DNA from: a virus
Reading direction: 5' to 3' (one strand)
IMG/VR virus record: IMGVR_UViG_3300042482_000702
Span: 137,355-201,354 of that record
DNA: 64,000 nucleotides
The notes below the pieces were generated by a model. The model had not been told where the DNA came from. It worked only from the letters and a program-made list of their open reading frames with translations, and did no database searches. This document shows, piece after piece, positions 57,049 through 64,000 of this stretch (position 1 is its first letter; every line of letters starts with the position of its first letter). The position numbers and the translations under genes were made by a program.

Positions 57049-59787
57049 ATGGATATGAAAAAAATCTTAATTATAACCCCCCATTTAAGTACAGGTGGAG
57101 CTCCACAAGTAACTCTTAACAAAATAAAGTTGTTAAAAGACGATTGTATTATTAAATGCGTGGAATATTCCTTTATCGCTTGGAACTACGTCATTCAACG
57201 AAATCCACTTGAAAATATGTTATTAGATAATTTTCACTCATTAGGCGATAATAAATCTGAACTTATTAATATTCTAAAAGATTTTAACCCTGATGTTGTT
57301 AGTATGGAAGAATTCCCTGAATTCTTTATGGATGATAATATCACAAAAGAAATATATAAAGAAGACCGTAGATATACTATTTTTGAAACCACTCACGATT
57401 CTAGTTTTCCTGTTACATCAAAAAGATATTTTCCGGATAAATTTATATTTGTAAGTGCTTTTAACGCTTTCAGATATTCTATCTTTGATATTCCATATGA
57501 GATAATTGAATATCCTGTAGATGTTAAAATAAAAAATCAAAAAGAGAATCAAGAGAAATTAGATTTAAGTTCTGATTGGAAACATGTTGTTAATGTTGGT
57601 TTATTTACGGCAAGAAAAAATCAAAAATATCTTTTTGAGATTGCCGAATACTTAAAGAATTATAAAATTAAATTTCATTTTATTGGGAATCAAGCTGATA
57701 ACTTTAAAGATTATTGGGAACCTTTAATTACTAACAAACCTAAGAACGCCATTATTTGGGGTGAGAGAAATGATGTGGATAGTTTTATTCAGGCATCTGA
57801 TGTGTTTTTCTTTTCATCGAAAGGTGACCGAAATAATAAGGAATTAAACCCTATCGCAATTAAAGAAGCTTTAGAGTATAAGATACCAATGATGATGTAT
57901 AATTTGGAGGTTTATTGTGGTAAATACAATGATGAAAAATCAATCACTTTTTTAACCGGCGATTTAAAACAAGATTCGGAAAACTTATTAAATATTTTGG
58001 GGGTTGAGGTTGATGATTCATTAACTTCCCATATAAATGATGATGAAGTTATTATTATTAGCACTTATCCTGACACTATTAAACGCAAAAATCTAACAAT
58101 TGAATGTATTGAGAGTTTTAAACAATTAGGTAGAAAAATTATATTAGTTTCTCATTATCCGGTACCAAATGAGATACACGAGATGGCGGATTATTATGTT
58201 TTTGATTCAAATAATTTGATGATACCTCATTCATATTATACACACTTCTACAATAATACGAATCAATATAATGCCCAAATAAACATCAATGGATTATCAA
58301 ATTCAAATCAATCATTGGCGGCACACATGAATTTTATGAATGGTGCTAAATTAGCCAAAGATATTGGTGCAACCAAATTTATGATAATCACTTATGATGT
58401 TATTCTAAATGATTTGGACATACCATTAATTGAAAAATATTTTAATAAATTAACAACTTGGAACTGTTGTTTATCTTATATGGACAATGGTATTGAAACA
58501 ACATCTATGGTGTTTAAAACTAGTTATTTTCTAAATACTTTTTTAGACATTACTGATGAAGTAACCTTTAATAATCATTGTTCTGAATTGAAATGTCACA
58601 ATTTTTTGGAAAATTATTATATGAAAATATTAGAAGGTAAAGAAAACCTTTGGATTGAACATAACAATCAAAAAACTATTTTACCGAATTCGGGGTTGGG
58701 TGTATCATCTAATTCAGAATATTATTCTATTTTACCAGTTAATGAAACTAAAAATAAATGGGTATTCTATTTTTATACTTATAATATTGATAATCGTAGA
58801 TTAGAATTATCTATTAATAAATCGGGGAAAAACATCTTTAAAGATTCTATAATTATTTCCGAACGTAAGTCAGATTTAGTTTCGGATAGAGCAAAATATT
58901 TTAAACATATTGATTATGACGGAGAACCTATTGAAATTGTCATATCATTTTATGATGGAGATAATTTACATAAAACAGAAACTTATGAATTAAATGATAT
59001 TACAATTCACGAATACTATAACAATGGGTTTTTTAAAGAAAATAATCAATCTTTAATATCTAATATTGAATCTCCGAAATATAACATTAAAATATTACAT
59101 TTACAAACAACTATAAACGATGTTAGAGAACAGTTATCAAGAGAATCTCTTCAGAAATTAAATGATTTTGGTTTTAATTATGTTTTACATAAAAATGTTC
59201 CGTACACATCATTACCACCGTCACATAATTGTTTAAGACCTCACAATGTTAGGTTAGAGAAATACGATAATATTGATGACCCTGAGTACGGAAATGCTTT
59301 AACACCGGCTCATTATGGTTGTTTTGATTCATTTAAGTTAGGTATTTTATCAGAATTTGATAAAGAGTTAGATTTTCTAATTGTTTGTGAAGGTGATTGT
59401 ATTATTGAAGTCCCTACGGAAGAATTTGTTAATAAAGTTAATATGGTTTGTGAAATAATTAACAATGAAGACATTTCTTACTTCTCATTTGGTGACACCA
59501 AAACATTAGATTTTGGGTGGCACCAATCCAATGAGATTAGAAAAATCCCTAATCAAGATTTACTTTTTATCACCGATAAAATAATTGGATTACAATGTGT
59601 GATGTTCCCAATAAAAACTAGAGAATATCTTACCAATAAATTAAGAACTGAAAAATGGGATTGTATGGATACATTTTTTAACATTATTTTTTCAAATAAA
59701 AATATGGGGATATTAAAGAATAGAATAACTACTCAGGCAGACGGATTTTCTTTAATCGATAAAGAATTAAAAACATTTATAAAATAA
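57049..59787 (+). CDS. Multidomain glycosyltransferase (GT4 plus GT25-like, 912 aa)
   Basis: A 912-residue protein. Residues about 1-320 are a GT4/GT-B glycosyltransferase: N-terminal ILIITPHLSTGGAPQVTLNK, then HVVNVGLFTARKNQKYLFEI, FHFIGNQ and the donor-site region LNPIAIKEALEYKIPMMMYN. Residues about 330-560 are a second, GT-A-like region (VIIISTYPDTIKRKNLTIE). The last 230 residues, with TPAHYGCFDSFKLGIL followed by FLIVCEGDCII, resemble GT25 enzymes, where a similar block precedes the acidic metal site. Two ATGs (57049, 57055) are possible. It is divergent from the fibre genes and followed after 11 bases by another multidomain transferase. The sugars are unknown. Confidence 0.78.
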   Translation: MDMKKILIITPHLSTGGAPQVTLNKIKLLKDDCIIKCVEYSFIAWNYVIQRNPLENMLLDNFHSLGDNKSELINILKDFNPDVVSMEEFPEFFMDDNITKEIYKEDRRYTIFETTHDSSFPVTSKRYFPDKFIFVSAFNAFRYSIFDIPYEIIEYPVDVKIKNQKENQEKLDLSSDWKHVVNVGLFTARKNQKYLFEIAEYLKNYKIKFHFIGNQADNFKDYWEPLITNKPKNAIIWGERNDVDSFIQASDVFFFSSKGDRNNKELNPIAIKEALEYKIPMMMYNLEVYCGKYNDEKSITFLTGDLKQDSENLLNILGVEVDDSLTSHINDDEVIIISTYPDTIKRKNLTIECIESFKQLGRKIILVSHYPVPNEIHEMADYYVFDSNNLMIPHSYYTHFYNNTNQYNAQININGLSNSNQSLAAHMNFMNGAKLAKDIGATKFMIITYDVILNDLDIPLIEKYFNKLTTWNCCLSYMDNGIETTSMVFKTSYFLNTFLDITDEVTFNNHCSELKCHNFLENYYMKILEGKENLWIEHNNQKTILPNSGLGVSSNSEYYSILPVNETKNKWVFYFYTYNIDNRRLELSINKSGKNIFKDSIIISERKSDLVSDRAKYFKHIDYDGEPIEIVISFYDGDNLHKTETYELNDITIHEYYNNGFFKENNQSLISNIESPKYNIKILHLQTTINDVREQLSRESLQKLNDFGFNYVLHKNVPYTSLPPSHNCLRPHNVRLEKYDNIDDPEYGNALTPAHYGCFDSFKLGILSEFDKELDFLIVCEGDCIIEVPTEEFVNKVNMVCEIINNEDISYFSFGDTKTLDFGWHQSNEIRKIPNQDLLFITDKIIGLQCVMFPIKTREYLTNKLRTEKWDCMDTFFNIIFSNKNMGILKNRITTQADGFSLIDKELKTFIK

Positions 59788-59798
59788 TAAATAACAAT

Positions 59799-61922
59799 AT
59801 GAGAATAACGCAAGTAACACCAGGAGTAATCCCTGTTCCACCTAATGGATGGGGAGCCGTCGAAAAAATATTATGGTGCTATTATAAAGAATTTAATTCT
59901 TTAGGACACGAATGCACAATTAAATATTTAAACGAAGCGTCGACAGATAATTCAGATATAATACATATCCATATCGCTAATTTGGCGTTAGACGCTGCGG
60001 AAAGAGGTATTCCTTATATTTTTTCCCTACACGACCATCATGTTGTTCATTACGGAAAAGATTCGTTTAATTATAAACAAAATTTAGAGGCAATACAAAA
60101 ATCTGTAATATCATTTTGTCATGCGGAATATTTGGTTGATTACTTTGATGGGACTGATAAATTATTTTATTTATCTCACGGAGTTGAGGTTGATTATTTT
60201 AAAGTGGATAATTTATATAGGTCAGAGCATAAATTACTTTGTATTGCGAACAATGGTATCGGTGGTGATGTATCGTTTGATAGAAAAGGTTTTAGATACG
60301 CTATAGAGGCGGCAAAAAAACTAAATCTTCCAATAACAATTGCCGGACCTGAAAATAATAAATCATTTTTTAAACATCATCCTGACTTATTAGAATATGA
60401 AAAATTAACGCTATTACTTACTAATTTAGGTGAAGATGAGATTTTAGAGTTATATAAATCACATTCAATATTTTTACACCCATCAATATTAGAAGCTGGT
60501 CACCCAAATTTAACATTATTGGAAGCGGTGTCTTGTGGACTTCCTGTTGTCGGAACATATGAGGGTTCTCAAAAAATAGATGGTATGGTTGTAACAGAGA
60601 GAAACTCTGATTCAGTAGCAAATTCTATTTCGGAAATAGTGGACCAATACAAACATTATGTGGATTTAACTCAAAATAATAGAGATAAATTTGATTGGTC
60701 AATCATTTGCGAAAGAATGGTTAAAATGTATGAGGTAGTCACCTTAATAAAAAAAGAATACACATCTGACGAAACTAAAAATTTATTTATAAAAAATTTT
60801 AACAATATAACGAAAACAATGGGATTAATAAACTCAAATAACCAAAATGTAAAACCAAATGTAAAATATAATTTTCATTTTGTTAATCAACCTTTTTTTG
60901 AAATATTAGGAGATAGCGATAAAAAATTTAATGTTGGATTTTATGATAGTGGTGGATTACATCATCACACGGAATTATCGTCAAATATGTGGACTAAAGT
61001 AAGTAGAGAATACTTTACAAATTGGTATATCAAAGTTTCTTGTGATAATGACATTGTTTTTGAATATAACCTTGATTTAACAAATAGAAGAGTTTTCATT
61101 TCTTTTGAATCTAGTTCGTTGGGAGATAGTATTGCTTGGATACCATATGTTTTAGAATTTAAAAAACAACATAATTGTATTGTAATTGTCTCAACTTTTT
61201 GGAATAAATTATTTAAAAAATCCTACCCTGAATTAGAATTTGTTGAACCAGGTTCAACTGTTAAAAATCTATTTGCGTTATATAGAATTGGATGGTTTGA
61301 AAATGAAACAAAGGAACCTTTTTACCCTAACACAATACCATTACAAAAAACAATCACAAATCTTTTAAAATTAGAACATACAGAAATTAAACCAATACTT
61401 GATTTTATACCTAAAGTAAAACCTATGGTTGAAAAATATATAACAATAGCCGATGAGTCAACTGCCGGATTAAAACTATGGAATAACCCAAAAGGGTGGC
61501 AAGAACTTATTGATTATTTAACCGGATTAGGTTATAAAATTATTAATATATCTAAACACGGTGGAAATTATAAAAATGTTACAAAATTAAAAGATACGTC
61601 AATAGAAAATACTATGAACTATATTCACCATAGTGAATTTTTTATAGGGTTATCAAGTGGGTTGTCTTGGCTTTCATGGGCGTTGGGTAAACATGTTGTA
61701 ATGATTTCTAATTTTACTGAATCTGACCACGAATTTACATCAAATTGTACTAGGATAACAAATGATTCTGTGTGTAATGGATGTTGGAATAAATCAGAAT
61801 TTAGGTTTGACCGTGGTGATTGGAACTGGTGTCCCGAACATAAGGGGACTCCTCGTCAATTTGAGTGTCATAAATCAATAACCTCTGAAATGGTGATAAA
61901 ACAGATACAACATTTATTATAA
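59799..61922 (+). CDS. GT4 glycosyltransferase fused to a TibC-like O-heptosyltransferase
   Basis: A 707-residue fusion. Residues about 1-310 are a GT4 enzyme (VPPNGWGAVEKILWCYYKEF, HPSILEAGHPNLTLLEAVSCGLPVV). Residues about 350-707 match bacterial autotransporter heptosyltransferases such as TibC, which attach heptose to Ser/Thr of surface adhesins: FESSSLGDSIAWIPYVLEF, STFWNKLF, EFVEPGSTV, FFIGLSSGLSWLSWALG and the terminal cysteine set VCNGC, DRGDWNWCPEHKGT and QFEC. The four cysteines (658, 661, 677, 690) correspond to the iron-binding site of TibC. A short beta-hairpin domain sits between the halves. Close to Thr-rich fibre genes, it is the best candidate for the protein-glycosylating enzyme. 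A terminator follows. Confidence 0.88.
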   Translation: MRITQVTPGVIPVPPNGWGAVEKILWCYYKEFNSLGHECTIKYLNEASTDNSDIIHIHIANLALDAAERGIPYIFSLHDHHVVHYGKDSFNYKQNLEAIQKSVISFCHAEYLVDYFDGTDKLFYLSHGVEVDYFKVDNLYRSEHKLLCIANNGIGGDVSFDRKGFRYAIEAAKKLNLPITIAGPENNKSFFKHHPDLLEYEKLTLLLTNLGEDEILELYKSHSIFLHPSILEAGHPNLTLLEAVSCGLPVVGTYEGSQKIDGMVVTERNSDSVANSISEIVDQYKHYVDLTQNNRDKFDWSIICERMVKMYEVVTLIKKEYTSDETKNLFIKNFNNITKTMGLINSNNQNVKPNVKYNFHFVNQPFFEILGDSDKKFNVGFYDSGGLHHHTELSSNMWTKVSREYFTNWYIKVSCDNDIVFEYNLDLTNRRVFISFESSSLGDSIAWIPYVLEFKKQHNCIVIVSTFWNKLFKKSYPELEFVEPGSTVKNLFALYRIGWFENETKEPFYPNTIPLQKTITNLLKLEHTEIKPILDFIPKVKPMVEKYITIADESTAGLKLWNNPKGWQELIDYLTGLGYKIINISKHGGNYKNVTKLKDTSIENTMNYIHHSEFFIGLSSGLSWLSWALGKHVVMISNFTESDHEFTSNCTRITNDSVCNGCWNKSEFRFDRGDWNWCPEHKGTPRQFECHKSITSEMVIKQIQHLL

Positions 61923-61923
61923 C

Positions 61924-61949
61924 AAAAAACCCCAATTAAGGGGTTTTTT
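61924..61949. terminator. Bidirectional intrinsic terminator
   Basis: AAAAAACCCC and GGGGTTTTTT form a perfect 10-bp stem with an AATTAA loop, between convergent genes; T tracts follow in both directions. Confidence 0.9.
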
Positions 61950-62824
61950 TATTGTTTTCTAATTGAATCTATAATTTGATTTACATCAAAAATTTCATTT
62001 AAGTCATTATACGGAATACTTGTCATATCTTGGAATAATAAATATTTAGAGTAATGACCATGGTCTAACATTAGTTCTTTTGTTGGTGTGTTAGCCATTA
62101 TATTTGTATTGGTGTGGTATCCAAATACATTAGGGTTAGTTCCAACCCAAGTAACAACAGATGGAAGATTTAATGATGCCGCAATGTGCATAACACTTGA
62201 ATCTATTAATAATCGTTTTTTAGATAAACTCAATAAAATTGCAATACTTCTAAAATCATCTAACGCTTGTAAAGTGTCTTCATAAACAAATTGGTCTTCT
62301 CTTTTAATGTGAAGAATTGCGTAATCATTTTTAAAATATCTAATCACTTCCTCTATTGTTGGTTGAGGTATATCACGAGTCCAACTATATTTTAAAGGTT
62401 GTCCTACAGCACCACCATTTGGTTGTATAACCATAATTGGTTTATCCACTTTATAGAATTGTGTGAAGTATTGTTTTTCGGCTTCAGATATAAAAATTTC
62501 AGGTAATTCACCTCTATACTCAACACCAAACATTTCACACCAAATCTGAATTAAGTGTTTAGATTCCGTAATGTAATCTGATGTTTGATATGGTTCACCA
62601 ACAAACACTTTGGCGTCTTGGTCCATAATGTACTTAGCGTACAGCCCTGATAATTGTCCGTGATTTAATACCTTGTTCATATTTGGATTGTTAATAAAAA
62701 CATCCGGAAAACCAGTTACTACAATTATATAACCGTCAGGGTATTGTCTTCTAATGGCTTTTAATACGGCGGTTCCCATTACGGATTTCCCCAATCCACC
62801 TTCTATTGAAAATATTATATTCAT
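61949..62824 (-). CDS. GT9-like (heptosyltransferase-fold) glycosyltransferase
   Basis: A 291-residue protein with the layout of ADP-heptose-type transferases (GT9). The N-terminus IIFSIEGGLGKSVMGTAVLK is the usual first Rossmann strand and loop, VIQPNGGAVGQP lies at the domain junction, and the donor-site block LLIDSSVMHIAASLNLPSVV followed by TWVGTNPNVFGY is diagnostic. It is somewhat shorter than bacterial WaaC/WaaF (about 320-350). It is probably a partner of the TibC-like enzyme across the terminator, but its acceptor is unknown. It is the last gene of a minus-strand run with the APS kinase and sulfotransferase. Confidence 0.75.
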   Translation of the reverse strand: MNIIFSIEGGLGKSVMGTAVLKAIRRQYPDGYIIVVTGFPDVFINNPNMNKVLNHGQLSGLYAKYIMDQDAKVFVGEPYQTSDYITESKHLIQIWCEMFGVEYRGELPEIFISEAEKQYFTQFYKVDKPIMVIQPNGGAVGQPLKYSWTRDIPQPTIEEVIRYFKNDYAILHIKREDQFVYEDTLQALDDFRSIAILLSLSKKRLLIDSSVMHIAASLNLPSVVTWVGTNPNVFGYHTNTNIMANTPTKELMLDHGHYSKYLLFQDMTSIPYNDLNEIFDVNQIIDSIRKQ

Positions 62825-62836
62825 ATTTGTTTTTTT

Positions 62837-63283
62837 TTAATTGTTTAATATTTTTTTTATACATTCATTAACACCAATACTTGTTGTGTCAATATCAATA
62901 AAGTTTTCTGTTGGAGGTTCATAGTCATCAACAAACAAATTCTCCCTACCTCTAATTTCGGATGTGTGAACATAAATCTCTGTGATTTTTCTACCCATCT
63001 TTTTTTTAAATTTATCTCTTTGGTCTTTATATGGTGATACTAATGAAACAACAATATTAACACTTTGAGAACTGAGATATTGGGACATTTGTTGAGCAAG
63101 TTGAATATTTTTTCTTCTACCATCTTCAGAATAATCTTTATTATCAAATAAATCTCTAATATCATCACCATCAATGTGGAAACATAATTCCCTTTTAATA
63201 TCAATAAGTGATGAAGATAATTCTTTTCCCAATGTTGTTTTACCAGCGCCCGGCTGACCTGTTATCCAATATATGTTAGACAT
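62837..63283 (-). CDS. cysC: Adenylylsulfate (APS) kinase
   Basis: I place the start at the ATG at 63283, giving 148 residues that begin directly with the kinase fold (SNIYWITGQPGAGKTTLGKE). A longer open frame from 63364 would add a hydrophobic leader lying inside the upstream gene. Motifs are Walker A GQPGAGKTT, FHIDGDDIRDLF, the SEDGRRKNIQLAQQM region, VSLVSPYKDQRDKF and a final YEPPTENFIDIDT, all as in CysC. The enzyme phosphorylates APS to PAPS, the sulfate donor. The adjacent sulfotransferase gene overlaps it by 8 bases, so the two form a sulfation pair. Bacterial CysC is longer (about 200), so this is a compact version. Confidence 0.88.
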   Translation of the reverse strand: MSNIYWITGQPGAGKTTLGKELSSSLIDIKRELCFHIDGDDIRDLFDNKDYSEDGRRKNIQLAQQMSQYLSSQSVNIVVSLVSPYKDQRDKFKKKMGRKITEIYVHTSEIRGRENLFVDDYEPPTENFIDIDTTSIGVNECIKKILNN

Positions 63284-64000
63284 ACCCAAAATAATCATAA
63301 AACCATTTATAATGATTCTTAATGTTGGTTGATAATTCATAACCCAATATATCCAAATAATCATCCGGTAATTTTCTAAATTCTTTTCTCAATACATGGT
63401 CACCATATATACCGTGAACAACATCATTTTCGTTTGTCACCTGTTCGATATATTCAAAATTGTGTTCTTGATACATTGGTTGTCCAACATAGTCGTAAAA
63501 TCGTTTTAATTCTCTTTCAGGGTTATCCATCAAATCCTCGTATCTAATAAATAAAATTTTAGTATGAAGTCCTTGTTGGAAGATATCTTGTAGTCGGTCT
63601 AATGTCACACCAACCGGTGGACCACTAGCCCAAATATCTATTCGTTTGTTTACAGTTGTTCCAACCAATTCGTTTGGGTTCTGTATATGATTTTCTTTGT
63701 GGGGGTTTTTTCTGAAGTTTTTTTCCATTGAGGAATAGACACATCTAATGTCTCTAACCATACAAACAATCTTTGGGTCTTCTTTGAATAAACTCAATAG
63801 ATTGTAATTAATACCCCACCCTCGACTCTTGTCTAACACATATGGTTTATCTGTTAATTCCTCAAAGAATCCTTGAATCCCTTTTCTACAAAAATTAATG
63901 AATGCTTTTTCCATTAATTTGGGGTCTTGTGCTCTAATTTCTTGAGAACCATTATAATGATTTTTAGCTCCCGATACCAACTCAATTAATCCTGAAGTTG
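63276..64000 (-). CDS. Sulfotransferase (5' end beyond the window)
   Basis: The frame is open to the window edge without a start, so the first part is missing; a TTG at 63980 is not the true start because TSGLIEL continues upstream in frame. Visible features of the PAPS-dependent sulfotransferase fold are DKSRGWGINYNLLSLF, then the 3'-phosphate-binding block KIVCMVRDIRCVYSSMEK, and FIRYEDLMDNPERELKRFYDYVG. The usual N-terminal PAPS loop lies outside. Together with the APS kinase it would move sulfate onto a sugar or protein; a glycan of the phage fibre or the host surface is the likely acceptor, by context only. Confidence 0.85.
   Translation of the reverse strand, partial: TSGLIELVSGAKNHYNGSQEIRAQDPKLMEKAFINFCRKGIQGFFEELTDKPYVLDKSRGWGINYNLLSLFKEDPKIVCMVRDIRCVYSSMEKNFRKNPHKENHIQNPNELVGTTVNKRIDIWASGPPVGVTLDRLQDIFQQGLHTKILFIRYEDLMDNPERELKRFYDYVGQPMYQEHNFEYIEQVTNENDVVHGIYGDHVLRKEFRKLPDDYLDILGYELSTNIKNHYKWFYDYFGYV

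Noticed and set aside
63284-63364. N-terminal extension of the APS kinase
   Set aside because: It lies wholly inside the sulfotransferase gene, is hydrophobic and is not part of the CysC fold; the ATG at 63283 fits the first strand.
1-64000. tRNA genes, integrase, attachment sites or an insertion sequence
   Set aside because: I looked for cloverleaf arms, transposase motifs and terminal repeats while reading and found none I could support.

Overview
The window is a piece of a large, AT-rich, contractile-tailed bacteriophage genome of the T4-like kind (Caudoviricetes, myovirus morphology). The evidence is a UvsX-like recombinase, a gp32-like single-strand binding protein, a family B DNA polymerase, and T4-type tail sheath, tail tube, gp26-like and gp53-like proteins. 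Almost no start codon has a Shine-Dalgarno sequence; leaders are A-rich instead. Together with FISUMP-type domains this points to a host in the Bacteroidota (probably a flavobacterium or relative). That host call is an inference. No terminase, portal, capsid, tRNA, integrase or CRISPR locus is visible.

Layout. 1-1.7 kb (minus): recombination proteins UvsX (cut by the window edge) and gp32, the latter with its own promoter and a terminator separating it from the structural genes. 1.8-22.7 kb (minus): the tail module, transcribed sheath, HAD-family protein, tube, gp26-like protein with a probable +1 frameshift extension, tape measure, 1664-aa baseplate protein with an OmpA-like segment, gp53-like protein, 2106-aa baseplate/hub protein and two small unknowns. 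22.8-23.0 kb (plus): a tiny ribbon-helix-helix regulator. 23.0-26.1 kb (minus): a six-gene run of neck or completion proteins and small proteins sharing an MKILITE start. 26.1-31.0 kb (plus): an SNF2-type helicase, a superoxide dismutase fused to a nuclease-like domain, a neck-like protein and a small unknown. 31.0-35.0 kb (minus): DNA polymerase, and a BppU-like domain fused to a papain-like protease. 35.1-42.2 kb (minus): a tight seven-gene operon of glycosyltransferases and methyltransferases. 42.3-57.0 kb (minus): four very large adhesin or tail-fibre-like proteins with LamG, FISUMP, Fn3 and Thr/Pro-rich mucin-like segments. 57.0-61.9 kb (plus): two multidomain glycosyltransferases, one ending in a TibC-like O-heptosyltransferase. 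61.9-64.0 kb (minus): a GT9-like transferase, APS kinase and a sulfotransferase (cut by the edge).

How it fits together. The first half builds the contractile tail and neck and handles DNA. A recurrent ATATTTATAA-type motif in front of many genes looks like a phage late promoter. The second half appears to make and decorate the receptor-binding apparatus: long Thr/Pro-rich fibres lie between two sets of sugar-transfer, methyl-transfer and sulfate-transfer genes. The most exciting reading is a phage-encoded virion glycosylation and sulfation system acting on its own mucin-like fibres. All intergenic gaps are under 300 bases.
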